From: Eudorina sp. 2006-703-Eu-15
Lineage: Eukaryota; Chlorophyta; Chlorophyceae; Chlamydomonadales; Volvocaceae
NCBI GenBank assembly: GCA_003117195.1
Contig: BDSI01000025.1
Span: 514,898 to 578,897 of the forward strand
Direction: 5' to 3'
DNA length: 64,000 nucleotides
The translations under genes and the position numbers were made by a program. Below are positions 51,291 to 63,500 of the stretch, piece after piece. The first letter of the stretch is position 1. The number at the start of each line of letters is the position of its first letter. Below the pieces are notes generated by a model. The model was given only the letters and a program-made list of their open reading frames with translations. It was not told the DNA's origin and ran no database searches.

Positions 51291-54200
51291 ATGCCGAAGG
51301 CGATATGCCCGCGCCAGGCCCTGCGGTCACTACTACTGCCGTCCTTGAAGCGCCCAGCTAACCAGCGCCAGCCTACGTTTAATCATTATTTCATCTCAAG
51401 TCCTTTCACACCTCGCGGCTATCGCCTCTCCTGGCCCCGACCTGCCTCGCCCCGCCCGGTGTCAAGCCTCGGCGCCCCACCGTCCGCCCGCTCCCCCCGT
51501 CAGGCGGCAGCTGATCGCCCCCGCCCCCGCACCAGCCCCAATTCCAACAGGACAACATGGGGGCCCTCGCCCCCAAGTGCCGCGCCCCGCCCAGCGTCCG
51601 GTTCCCCCACTCAGTTGTCGGAGACCGCACCCATTCCCAACAAACATGACATCCCCGCCCTGCTGGCCTCAGCAGCCCGCTCCACAGCCGCGCTGCTCCT
51701 CGCCTCCGTCGTGGTGCTGTCGGCGGCGGCGGGGCCGTCCGGCGTCGCCGCCGCTGCCGCCGCCGCCGCTGCTGCGGAGGCGACGGCGACAGTGCCCGCC
51801 CCGCCTGCGGGGGTGACCGCCCCGGTCGGGACGTCCACAGCAGCAGCGGCCACAGCCCAGACCAGCGGCGCCGCCGCCACCCCGGCGGCGGTGCTGCCGG
51901 AGACCGTCCCGCGGGTCGCCGGCCCCACGCCGGCCCCCGCCTCCGCCGCCACCATCCGCTTCACCAGCCCCGACATGGTCGAGACCCTCCCGCCGCTGCC
52001 CACGGAGTTCCCCCCGCTCCCCGAACTCAAGCTGCCACCGTACACCACGGTACGGCGAGCGCTGTAGTAGTACGGCCGGCCGGCGTTGTGCACGGGGGCT
52101 GTCATGTTCACAGCTGGGGCCTTGGGCGGTGTGCTGGCCCCATTACCGCGCTCACCTCAGGGGGGTCCAGCGCAGGGAGGGGGACGGACGGGAGGAGACA
52201 CTCGTTGGCTGCCTTCGTAGCTCGCTGAGGGGGCTGCGGAAAGGGCCCCCCCTCCCGGTCAGTCAGAGCTTCAGCTCCATGCCGGGTGCTGTCACCGGCG
52301 GCGTTGGTTGAGACAGCTGGCCGCCCCGAAGCGCTGCCCCGCTTCCCGTTTTCCCTGGCAGTCGGGCTCCCCCTCTCTCACTCCCCCGCCATCCCCCGCC
52401 ATCTACAAATCCTCTGTATCCCTCACCCCGACCCTGCCCCCTCCCCCGGCTTTTGTGTTTGATCCGCCCCCCCCCCCCCGCGCCCTATCCCCGCGCTCGG
52501 TCCCCCACCTGGGGTCTTCCCCCCCGCCCCTTCCTTCAGACCAAGCTCCGAAACGGGCTGCGGATGTTCCTGTCCCCGCTAACCTTCACCTGGCCCTCCT
52601 TCCTTCGCCCCTCCTTCCTTCCTTCAGACCAAGCTCCGCAACGGGCTGAGGGTGTTCCTGCTGCGCGACGACGAGGTACCGCTGGCGCGGGCCACACTGC
52701 TCATGAGGGGGGGACAGTACGGCAGCCCGCCGGACAAGGTAGGGTGCAGCGAGGACTCGTCCGGGCGGAAGGGCGCGGGTGGGGAGGGGAGGGGAGGGGA
52801 GGGGAGGGGGGGGGAGGGGAGGGGAGGGGGGAATACGCCCCTGCCGCACGTCATTCATACCCTACGTCCCGCTTCCATGGCGGCCGGGCGGCGTCAGCCA
52901 ACCAACCGGACAACTACCACGCAACCGGTGATTTTTCGCGATTTCGCTGTCTTTGTTGATGAAGGGGAATGCCACTGCCGCACGGCGTTCATACCGCGCT
53001 CACCACCCCCTCGCGTGCACACACAGAGACACACAGCCCGTCAACTATACAGCTGTGATGCCTGGATTTGAGTTTGGGTTTGGGTTTCCCCGCTGGCCCC
53101 CTGGCCCCGCCCTGACCCCCCCCTCCTGCCCCTTCCCCTCCCCGTCCCCGCCGAACCCCAATGGCTGCCGAACCACCTCCTGCCGCCCACCCCCTGCAAC
53201 CACCTCCTGCCGCCCACCCCCTGCACCCACGCCCCACCCGCAGGTGGGCCTGGCTTCCCTGACGTCCTTCGTGCAGCGGGCGGGCGGCAGCGTGGCTCAC
53301 CCCGCCGCCGTCCTGGACGTGCGACTGGAGGAGCTGGCGGCCAGCATCGAGTTCGGGGCGGGGCCGCAGGCGGTCAGCGCGGACATGCAGTGCCTGGCGG
53401 AGGACGTGGAGGAGGTAATGGGGCTGATGGCGGAGCTGGTCAGGTGGGGCAGGGGGCGGAGGAGGGGGCGGGAATGGGGACAGGGGGCGGGGGGCAGGGG
53501 ACGGGGGTTGCGGCGCAGGAGCAGGGGTTAGGTGGGGATGGACGGGGCAGGGGCAGGGACACGGGGCGGGAGAGGGGGAGGGCAGGAGGGGTGGGGGGGA
53601 GGGGGCCGGGGCAAGTAGCCGCCACTTGTACACCTAGTCACTGCATTGCAGCCCGGAATGTATTACACCAGTGCGCCGATTGCCGCCGTCCGCTTCCGTG
53701 GATACACTTCCCAGGTCCCTTCCCCCCATATATACACACACACTGTTCTGTGGGCTCAGTTATCTTCTACACGCTGTCCTGCCTGCCTAAAACCACACAC
53801 GAGGACGCCCACCCCCCTTGCCCCCCTCTGGCTCTGGCAGCAGCGCAGTTAGAACATGCCTACCAATTTCCTATACTACCAAGGCCCCCCTGCTCCCGGC
53901 CTCTCGGCCCCCTCCCTCCCCTCCTCCCCGCGCCCTCCCCCCCCACAGGACGCCCCTCCTGCCCGCCGACAAACTGGCAGTCTACCAGTCCCAGGTGCTC
54001 AACGCGCTGGACCACCAGAACGACTCGCCCGCCTCCATCGGGCGCCGGAAGGTGACGAAGCTGCTGTACGGCGCCGACTCCATCTACGCGCGCACGCCCA
54101 CCCGCGCCGGCATCTCCTCCATCACCCCCGAAGACCTGCGCGCCTACGTGGCGCGCTGGGAGCGGCCCGACAGTGCCGTACTGGGGGTGGTGGGCGCGTT

Positions 54201-56051
54201 CGAGCCGGGGCGGATGGTCGCGCTGCTGGAGAGGACGTTCGGGGACTGGGCGCCGGCGGCGGGGCAGCCCGAGGCGCCGCCGGAGGTGCCGCGGGGGCCG
54301 CCGCCGCAGGTGCCCCCGCTGGCTGCGGCGCCGGCGGCGCCGCCGCCGGCGGCGGAGGCGGCGCCGGCGGCCGCCGTCGCGGCGGGGCCGGGAGCCGGCA
54401 GGGAGCCGGTCGCGCTGGCGGCAGCGTCGTCGCCGTCGGCGTCCTCGTCAACGGCAGCGGTAGCCGTACCAGTGCCGGCGGCGCCGCCGGCGCCGTCGGG
54501 TCGGCGGCCGGTGGTGTACCTGGTTGACCGGCCGGGGCTGACCCAGGTGGGCAGGCAGTATGGACATGGGTTTGTACTCCAGGGGCGGAGAGGAACAGCA
54601 TTGTCCAGGAAATAAGATTACATGTCGATGTGGTGACGACAGGGCGGTGACGGTCAGACGTGGGGTTGGCGAACGGGGTGCCGGAGAGGGAGGGAGGGAG
54701 GGAAGGAGGGAGGGAGGGAGGGAGGGAGGAGGGAGGGAGGGAGGGAGGGAGGGAGGGAGGAGGGAGGGAGGGAGGGAGGGAGGGAGGGAGGGAGGGAGGG
54801 AGGGAGGGAGGGAGGGAGGGAGGGAGGGAGGGAGGGAGGGAGGGAGGGGAGGGAGGGAGGGAGGGGGGGGAGGGGGGAGGGAGGGAGGGAGGGAGGGATA
54901 TAGGAAATTGGTTTACATGTTCACACTGCGCTGCTGCCAGAGCGACGGTTCGACCGGAGAAATTGGTACAGTACGGGGAGGGAGGGAGGGGCTGTACGGG
55001 TGGGAGGAGGCCCAAGTGCACGACGTACGGCACTCTTCCCGGCGGACAGCCATCGCGGTCATCTCGGTGACGTGTCCAGTCCCTGTTCTTCGGTCTCTAT
55101 GGCCCCTCCGACCCGCACGGGCACGACTTTGGGCACACACACTGTAAACCACAGACCACAAACACAAACACAAACCATCAACACAAACCATCAACACAAC
55201 CACAAACATGCACACGGCGACATGTTTCCTGGCTACGCACACACGCCGCCATCCGGCCTCCGCCCTTTCCCCTTCCCCCTCCTGTGTCGACAAACTCCTT
55301 GTACCCCACCCCACCCCGTCCCTTTCGCGCAGCGTCAATATTCCCTCCCCTCCCACCCTCCCCCTCCCCCTCTCCTCCCCCTCTCCCCGCCCCTCCCGCT
55401 CTTCCCCGCCCCTCCCGCTCTTCCCCGCCCCTCCCTCTCTGACCCCCAACCCCGCCCCTCAGGCCAACGTGCTGACCGCGGAGCCCGGTATCGCGCTGTC
55501 CGACCCCGACGTGTACGCTCTGGACGTGCTGGGTGGCGTCTTCAACTCGTTCGGGGGGCAGCTGTTCGACACACTGCGCAGCCGGGAGGGACTGGCGTAC
55601 TCGGTGTCGGGAGGCTGGGACAGCCCGCCGGACCACCCGGGGCTGTTCGTGGCGGGTGAGGGTCCGTGGGGGCCGGGGGTCGTGGGGGCCGGGGGTTAGA
55701 AAGAAACAGCCCAGACCCGGGGGGACGGAGGTTAATTTGAAAAAAGAATAAAACCCATAGGGGGGGACGGGTGTGAAGGGGGGAGGGGGGACGGGCGGGG
55801 GAGTACGGGCTGTTCGCGGCGGGTGAGAGGGGGCGGGGAGGAGGGGAAAGGATGGCTGGGATGCGCCCGGGCTTGCCAGTTGAGCCCGCCGCCGGTGACC
55901 CTGACTGAAGTGAGGGTGTGCGCTCACTTTGGGGTGGGGCAGGTTCAGGCGGCGGCGTCGCACCCTCGCTACCCGAACCGGGCGGATGTCACTTTGACAA
56001 CAGTCTGCCCTCCACACACGCCCCCCGGCACACACACACACACGTCCCCCG

Positions 56052-56083
<32 letters not shown>

Positions 56084-57361
56084 CCCCCGGCACCCCCCGC
56101 CCCGCCCCCCGGCACCGCCCACCCTCGCAGGCGGCCAGACCTCCGCGCCCGGCGAGTTCCTGCGTAGCCTCCGTCAGCTCCTGTCCCAGTCCGCGGCCCA
56201 GCCCCCCAGCCCGGCCGAGCTGGCGGCCTCCAAGGAGGAGACGCTCAACTCCTTCGCCTTCAACTTCGCGTCCACCGCCAGCCAGCTGCAGCGCATCCTC
56301 GTGTACGACCTGCTCGGCCTGCCTCAGGTACGGGTACGACATGTATGTAGTACGGTACGGTGGGCATACACATGCGCAGCTGCAACAGTGACGGGGCACC
56401 ACACACACACACACACGCGCGCGCATTTCTAAACACACACACGCGCGCCCGGCATGCCCACTGCGACGTTTTTCATCCGCCCAGTTTGAACCGCGTGGCG
56501 ACGGGGGGTCGACTGATCGCTGAGGGCGGCGGTCGTGGGGAGGGGGAGGGAGGGGATGCCCGGGGGGGGGCGGGGGAAGAAGAGCCCTAGGTTTGCTCCA
56601 GGGAGGGGGCGCAGGTGCAGGTAAGGGGGGCCCCCATGCGCTTCTGTGCGGTGTGAGGGCCACAGTTGGGCCGCGTGGGCCGCGTGTGTCCCTCCCCCGC
56701 AATGGCGGGGGAGGGACACAGAAAAGAAAGAACCCACACCCCACCCAGAAACCAACCCGGGCACACCCAACTGGTGGGACGTCCGGGGCCGCTGTGCGCT
56801 CCAGGGGCGGAGGGGCCCTCCACGGTCCGCGGCCCGGGCGAGCCGCGTCCTCCCTCTCCCCGGGTGCGGCTTCTGCGGCTGCCCTGCTGCGGTGTCCCTT
56901 CCGGCTGCTGCGGTTGCCCTCGGGACCTACCCCCCCCACCCGGCCCCTTTCCTGCCGTGTCCTTTCTCCCTCGTCCGTGTCCTTTCTCCCTCCCGCCCCC
57001 CTCCGTCATTCGGACGATATCCCCTCTCCTACCCCGCCTGGCCCCGGTTGGGGTTGAACCCGCTGTCCTGCCCCGCCCACCCCGTCTCTTTATGCTCCTG
57101 CGCCGCACCTCCCCTCGCTCCCTCCCTCTCTTCCCAACCTACCTGCCTACCTGCCTGCCGCCTGACCCCCTGCCGCAGAACTACCTGTTCAAGTACATCC
57201 AGGGCATCGAGCGGGTGGGGCAGCAGGACGTGGCCCGGGCGGCGGCGGCGCATCTCCACCCGGAGCGCCAGGCGGTGGTGGTGGTGGCCGACCGGGAGCT
57301 GGCGCAGCCCAGCCTGGAGGCGGCGGGCTTCCAGGTGCTGCCGCTGCGGCTGGAGGACTGA
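51291..57361 (+). CDS. M16-family metallopeptidase homologue lacking the HxxEH zinc site
   Basis: Exons 51291-52049, 52628-52738, 53244-53443, 53949-54546, 55463-55655, 56131-56327 and 57179-57361 are all phase-consistent; about 746 residues. The first 100 residues (MPKAICPRQALRSLLLPSLK...) are basic with almost no acids, and an Ala-rich hydrophobic stretch LLLASVVVLSAAAG follows, suggesting an organellar, perhaps thylakoid-lumen, targeting peptide. M16 landmarks: LRNGLRVFLLRDDEVPLARA, GGQYGSPPDKVGLASLTSFV, LPADKLAVYQSQVLNALDHQ, LLYGADSIYARTPTRAGISS and SFGGQLFDTLRSREGLAYSV. The place of HxxEH is taken by ASLTSF, so it is probably a non-catalytic partner subunit of the kind seen in bacterial and cyanobacterial M16 pairs. 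A Pro/Ala-rich linker (54280-54510) separates the halves. Confidence 0.88.
52533..52580 (+). repeat. Partial duplicate of exon 2 (pseudo-exon) of the M16-like gene
   Basis: CCTTCAGACCAAGCTCCGAA and the following 25 bp repeat, with few changes, the acceptor and first 40 bp of the true exon at 52628. Translation would give TKLRNGLRMFL and then diverge. The copy lies 84 bp upstream in the intron and offers a competing acceptor. Confidence 0.75.
53818..53884 (-). repeat. Dispersed intronic repeat family R1 (copy)
   Basis: The reverse complement reads TAGGAAATTGGTAGGCATGT then CTAACTGCGCTGCTGCCAGA. Related copies are at 46714-46757 (+), 54898-54951 (+), 63508-63562 (-) and, partial, at 61757-61795 (+) and 61981-62003 (-). 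All are in introns. Confidence 0.75.
54680..54900. repeat. (GGGA)n microsatellite in an M16-like gene intron
   Basis: About 220 bp of GGGAGGGA units in the intron 54547-55462. It keeps spurious frames open and has strong G-quadruplex potential on the + strand. Confidence 0.9.
54898..54951 (+). repeat. Dispersed intronic repeat family R1 (copy)
   Basis: GGAAATTGGTTTACATGTTC then CACTGCGCTGCTGCCAGAGC and GACGGTTCG follow the GGGA array in the same intron. This is one of the best-preserved copies. Confidence 0.75.
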
Positions 57362-59288
57362 GCGGCGTGGAGTGGAGGGGCCCGGGGGAGGGGGGGGCGG
57401 GGGGCGGGGGGGGGTTGGCTGGGCACCGCTGAGAGGGCTCCCTAGAGGTTCGGCGAGGGGGAGGGCGTTGGGCAGGGAAGGTTAAAAAGAAAAGGAACAC
57501 CAAAAGGGTAGGTGTGGGCAGTGGACATGTGGGTGGGTGGACCTGCGAGAACGGGCGCCGAGGGCAGGGCGCGGGCGGATGGCGCGGACGAGAGAGAGAG
57601 AGACCGCTGCGGCTGCGTTCGGTTCAACTTGGTATGATGGTTGAGGTGGGCGCGTCCTGTGGAGAGGTGTGGCGCGATGGCGGGGGCTGAGGAGGAGGCA
57701 GAGGATGAGAGCAGCTTACGCGAATGGCAAACGCGACTGCAGGCAGGCTTCTTGAGCGCGATGTTCTGCTTTGCGTGCGGGCGTGAGAGGCCGGGGACCT
57801 TTGCAAATGCAAAGGCGAAGCTAGATAGGAAAGGCTGTTACTCGTCGTAACGTAACCGAGGACGCGCACTACCTCGGATGTGTAGCTGTGGTCGTTTATG
57901 TATTTGTAAGGGTGTTGGGTCAACGGTCGCCTGCATTAGGTCCGGGATCAAGTGAAAATTGTAACAGTGAGCGCGCCTCCGATGCAACTGGGAAGCATGC
58001 ATAGGAGACGCCTGGCACGCCTAAGTCAGTTTATGACATTTCCTTTCGCCTATCATGCCTTGCAGACCCTGCATTCCTGTGTGACGAAGGGCGGAACCCC
58101 TGGGTCACACGTCGTACAAGTAGGCGAAACGTCGTATCAGCTGGAATCGCGAGCAGGCTAGGAGGAGCCTATCAGCTTGATCATACCGCCCCAACCAATA
58201 TGGATGGTTGTGTAAAAGTCCTGCGTGTGTTTTGCATCTTGATTAGGTGGACATAACGGTCGGGTGATTGCTACTTCCGGTTGTGCAGGTAATTTTGCCA
58301 CTGCCCTTCACGAGTTTTAATTACTGAGGAACCTTTGTAAAGTATCAAGGCCTACAGAAATAATTTGCTTGACAGTTCCAGCGTGCTTGAACTCACCGAA
58401 GCCTAAATTGACAAAGATGACTCCTTCAGTGACTGCAACGACTTGCCCTAACACCAAGTCTTGCGACTGGGTCTTTAAGTCGTCGTAACTGGAGGCGATT
58501 CTTCAACACAATCCTGCGGCGGGAGCAACTGAAAACAAGGTGCGTGAGCGACCCATAGGCTGGATCATTGGAGGTATTTCACAATCTGCAACAGGATAAC
58601 ACCAGCTGCGGGATTCTGCGTTCTCCTTTGTAAGGGCAGCGTTTTTAAGGATGCTCCTTTGTCCGTTGAACTGCGACCGATTGTGGCCTCGAACATACAT
58701 CAACCAATGAAAGCGTAGATCCATCGAATATACAGCTTATTTGGAGGTGTTTTTAGGCAAACTGCGGGCAGGGTCTTGAGACGCAGTAACCGCCTGCATC
58801 GGTGGTGCTGCGGCTGAACCAGAGGGTTGCAGCTGTCTTCTCCCACACGCACCGAACATCTCTGCAACTCTATTGCGTGTCTGTCTCTATTTCTCGCTGG
58901 TCTCCTGTTCGTCCTGACAGGGTTGAGCGCTGCTGGGCGTCCGACGGGTCACTCCGGACCACCTGCACTCGACGGGACATTTTCCTCCTCAGCTACGATT
59001 GTTTCAGTTCAGAAGAAGCGGTGGAAGGAGATTCGGCCGCTTGTCTCGGCGTCTTGGGGACTTGCTGACCTCAAGCCGGGTTTTAGCGGGAGGTAGAAGC
59101 GACGGGTTCAACCGGCCTCCATCATCCGCCCGCCCCCCGCGCCAGAGAAAGGAGCAGCTAATTTGCTCCCAACAGACGTTTTTGAATAGGACTGCAGCAG
59201 CAAGCTCCCACACCCCCTGACAGCAATCCACACATCGGGCACACATCCTCTACACCCGCACCACCACCGCCACCACCGCCCAACCACC
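57362..59288. other. 3' UTR of the M16-like gene and intergenic/5' UTR of the coiled-coil gene
   Basis: A TGTAA motif at 57905-57909 is the likely poly(A) signal of the M16-like gene, giving a 3' UTR of about 540 nt. A short open frame at 57677-57850 lies in that UTR and is not supported as a gene. From 57950 to 59100 the DNA is less GC-rich and probably holds the promoter of the coiled-coil gene. Confidence 0.55.
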
Positions 59289-60501
59289 ATGACGGGATCT
59301 CCCGCCCTCTCTGAGTCGGGCGGTGACAGCACCACCATGGCCCACCTTGCGGAGATCGCCGCCAAGGAGGCTCGGCTCGCGGAGCTGGAGGCCAAGATGG
59401 CGGAGGCGCAGGCCGCCAACATCCGCCTCGCCTCCGCGCTGGACGCCGCGGAGGCGGAAAACGCAGGCCTGCAGGCGCGGCTTGCCGCCGCCGCCGCCGC
59501 GGCGGCGGCGGCCGCCGGCGGCGCCGCGTCGGGCGAGCCCTCGCCGCGCGGCCCGTCCGGCGTCGCCCCTCCGCCGCCCGGCGTCGCCGCTACCCCCGAC
59601 CCGGCGCTGATGGGCGTGCAGGACAAGATCATCAAGCTGACGAGGGAGCAGTCGGCGGAGCGGCAGACGGTGCTGACGAGCCTGAAGGAGGAGCAGCGTC
59701 GTCTGGCGGCCATCCGCAAGGAGATCACGGAGACGGAGAAGACCAACCAGGAGCTCAAGAAGATGGTGGCCAAGACGGACCTCAAGAAGCTGAGGGAGCA
59801 GAAGGAGGCGCTGGCGGGGAAGGTGCGGTGGGTGGGGGGCCGGGGTTGGAGGCCGGGGTTGGAGGCCGGGGTTGGAGGCCGAAGTGTAGTAATTTCAGAA
59901 GGCAATCGCCTCAGGGGGCCCGCCCAACCCCCTTTCCGACACATCTTTGCTCTGGCAGGCAGCGCCGTTTGCGTCGTGTACATGTATATGTACATGTACA
60001 TATACACGACTTCTTTCCTACGACGCTCCTCCTCTTCCTGCGGCTGCCGCCGCTACTGCTGCTGCTGCTACATCCCAAGCCCCGCACACCTCCGCGCACC
60101 CGCCCACTCACCCATCCTCCCCACCCGCCCCTCTTGGTCGCGTCACCTCGCCTTGCGTCACTCGCCTCGCCTCGCCTCGCCTCTTTCCCCTGGTCAGGCC
60201 GCGGAGGCTGAGCGACTGGCGGCGGAGGTGTCTGCGATGGAGGCGTCCGCGGACCGCGTGGAGGCGCTGCGGGCGGAGCGGGCCCGGCTGGAGCCGCTCC
60301 AGGGGCAGCTGGCGGCGCTGGAGGACCAGCTCAAGGAGCTCAGGCAGCTGGAGCAGACGCGCAACGCGCTGCAGGTGGGCCGGTGGGCCGGGTGGGTCAG
60401 GAAATTGGCTGGCGGCTGGGTGGGTGGGTGAAAGGTGGGTGGGTGGCGCCCCGATATGAGGATGGGCACTAGTGCACTGACCGGAGGAGGAGCGGTCGGC
60501 G

Positions 60502-60532
<31 letters not shown>

Positions 60533-63500
60533 ACAAGTGTGGGCGACGGGGGCTGTGCGGACATGCTGGGCGGTGGTAAGGGGGCCCGTAGGGCTGCAGG
60601 GGTGGGTGGGTGGAGGGTTAAATTGAAAATAGAAATAAACCCGAAGAAGAACGAACCCTAGGGTGGCACACCAGTGGGTGGAGGGAACTCGCGGGCCACC
60701 ACACGAGCGGGGGCTCCGCTGACCTGCGGGTCGGCGTCGTACAGGTGCCTTAATGGTGGGCTCCGGACGGGCGCCGTACATGCCCGCGCAGGTTGAGGCC
60801 AGGATGATCGCCCACCCACCCACGTTGGCCCTCGCGGGTCAAGCAGGCCCCGCCCGCCCTACCTCCCTCCATACCTACCTACCTTCCTGCCCACCGCCGG
60901 CTCCCCCCCCACCCCACCCCTACGATTCTCCCTTCCCCTTCCGTAGGCCGAGGTGGCGGGGCTGCAGCCTGCCGCCGTGGTGACGGAGCGCCTGCGCCGG
61001 CAGCTGGCGGCGCTGCGCGCGGACGCCGCCGCCGCTGAGGCCCTCCAGGAGCAGGTCTCGGCGCTGAGTCCGGTGGCGGAGCAGCTGCCGGCTCTCAAGG
61101 CGCTGTACGCCAAGCTGCAGGCCAGCGCGGCGGAGGTGCGGCAGATGGAGAAGCAGCTGGAGCAGCGGGACAAGATGGAGGCGCTGCGGGTGCAGCTGCA
61201 GGGCCAGCTGGAGGAGCTGCACAACAAGGTGCGAGTCTGCGCGGGCGGGCAGGGATTGGGGGTTGGAAAGAAAAGAAAACCAAGCTTAGAAACAACCCGG
61301 GGGGTGCCCTATGCCTGCGCCCATTCCCTTACACCTTCGCCATGCTCTGCCCTTCCAAGTATTATTATTAAGGATGTTACACCGGACCCCGCTAGGGTCA
61401 TCGCCGGGCTGGGTGTGTCTGGGCTGTTTCCAAACTTTGATCTCTTCCCCCTCTCCCTCCCTCTTTCCCGCCTCATGCCCTCCTCACAACCCAACCCAAC
61501 CCGACCCGGCCCTTGGGCGGCAGGTGGCGGACATCGAGGACCTGAAGCGGCAGGTGGAGGTGGCCCAGCTGGCGGCTGGTGAGGTGATGCAGCTGGAGAC
61601 CCGGTTCGCGCAGCTGCAGTCGGTGGCGGCGCGGCTGCCGGTGCTGAGGGGGCAGCACGAGAAGCTGGAGGCGCAGTGCGCCGAGGTGGCCAGTCTGGAG
61701 GCGCAGCTGGCGGAGCTCAAGCAGCAGGTGCGCGGGCGGCCCCAAGAGGGGGCGGGGTAGACACACTGAGATTGCGCTGCTGCGACAGCAAGGGGAGGGT
61801 AAGGGAGGTGGAACCAGGGGAGGGGAAGGGAAGCGGCGACCCGCTTAAGGGGGATGTGGGCCTGGGACGAGGGGTCCTTGAGGCGTTCTTCGTCAGTAAG
61901 GGCGCGGGTCAGGCTGTGGGCGGCCGTCCATCCACGGGCGCCCCCTTTCCGTCCCTCTCCCCGCCCACTGTCTTCCTCTCCAACATGTCCACTATTTTCC
62001 TATGTCCCTCCTCCCCACCCCGCCTCCCCACACCTCCTCGATGCGGTGGTGTCTGCGCGCAGGTGGCCTTCCGCAACGCCCTGCAGCAGCAGATCAACAT
62101 CCTGGCGCCCAAGGCCGCGGGCACGGAGGCCCTCCGCGCCGCCCTCCGCGAGCTGGAGGCCCAGCTGGCCTCCTCGGACGACCTGGAGCGCCAGCTGGTG
62201 CACATGCGCTCCGTGGCCATGGAGCGGCGCCGCGAGGGCGCCTCCCAGTTCGTGGAGGCCGTCTCCAATCTCGGCCTCGTGCCCGCCGTCGACCAGGTCC
62301 CGGAGGACCGCGCCTCGGCGGGCGGCGCGGCGGCGGCTCCGCCGCCGCCGGGCGACGGCGGCGGCGGCGGCGCCGCCGCCGCCGCCGGGGAGGAGGGCGG
62401 CGGCGGCGCCGCCGCCGCCGCCGTCGGGTACGAGCGGTCGATGAGCATGGTGCCGGCGGGGGGTCTGGCGTTCCCCGCGGCGGCGACGGCGGTGTCCCGC
62501 AGCGTCACCGCCTCGGTGCCGCCGGGGGCCCCCCGGGACAGCAGCCAGTGGGTGGAGGCGGTCACGAGCCTGGGGCTGGGGCTGCAGCGAAGCGTCACGG
62601 GGCCGCTGCTGACGCCGGCGCAGCAGCAGCAGCTCGCCGCCGCGCTGTCGCCGTCCAGCGCCGCGCACTTGACGCCGCGCACCGGCATCGAGGCCTTCAT
62701 GGCCGCCGGCGGCGGCGGCGCCGCCGCCGCCGCAGGCGCGGCGGAGGCCGGGCCGCTGGCGCAGACGCCGCCGTCCTCTCGGTCCAGTCCGCCCGGCGCG
62801 GCGGCGGAGTCGCTGCAGGCCTGGCAACAGACGGAGGCGGAGTACAAGGAGCGGCTGGCGGAGCTGGAGCGGCAGCTGGCGGCGGCGGCGGGGGAGGTGC
62901 ACCGGTGGGAGGCGGAGGCGCTGCGCGCGCGGGCGGCGGAGCTGGCGGAGGGAGTGCCGCCGCCGGCGGATGTGACGGCGCTGCGGGCGGAGGTGGCGTC
63001 GCTGGAGGCGGCGGCGCGGGAGGCGCTTGAGCTGCAGGGGCAGGTGGCGGAGATGCGGCTGCTGGCGGAGCAGCGGCAGGGGCTGCAGAAGGACATGGAG
63101 CAGAGTCTCAAGGTGTGTGGTGGGATGTAAATGAAAACTGAGCCGCGAAATGAGCCGCCCCACGCCGTGTGCGTGTGTGTGGGTGTGTGTTCTGAACCGC
63201 TCGTGAAGTTTATGATGCGTTGGGAAGGTGGTGTTTTGAGGCTTCCTTTGGTTGTGAGGTTTTCCTTTGGTTGTCGAGTGCGGGGCCCGATGTAATCCAG
63301 AGCACTCGAGTGATGGGAGCGTGCCTTGCTCGAGCCTGGACCTGCCTGGGAATTGATACCGCCCACCACCTCCGCCCCTACCCCGGGACCACACGCTTCC
63401 CCAACACCCCATATGGGTGTGCCCGGGCTCGTTTCGGGTTTCTTCTTTTTCAATGTGACCCCATCTGCCACCCCCCCTGGTACTGTACCTATGGTACTGT

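Noticed and set aside
53652..53718. Possible M16-like exon (PGMYYTSAPIAAVRFRGY)
   Set aside because: Exon 53244-53443 joins exon 53949-54546 in phase and restores the expected LPADKLAVYQ sequence, so this stretch is intronic.
57641..57850. Small ORF after the M16-like gene
   Set aside because: It lies between the stop codon and the TGTAA signal of that gene, with no conserved features; most likely 3' UTR.
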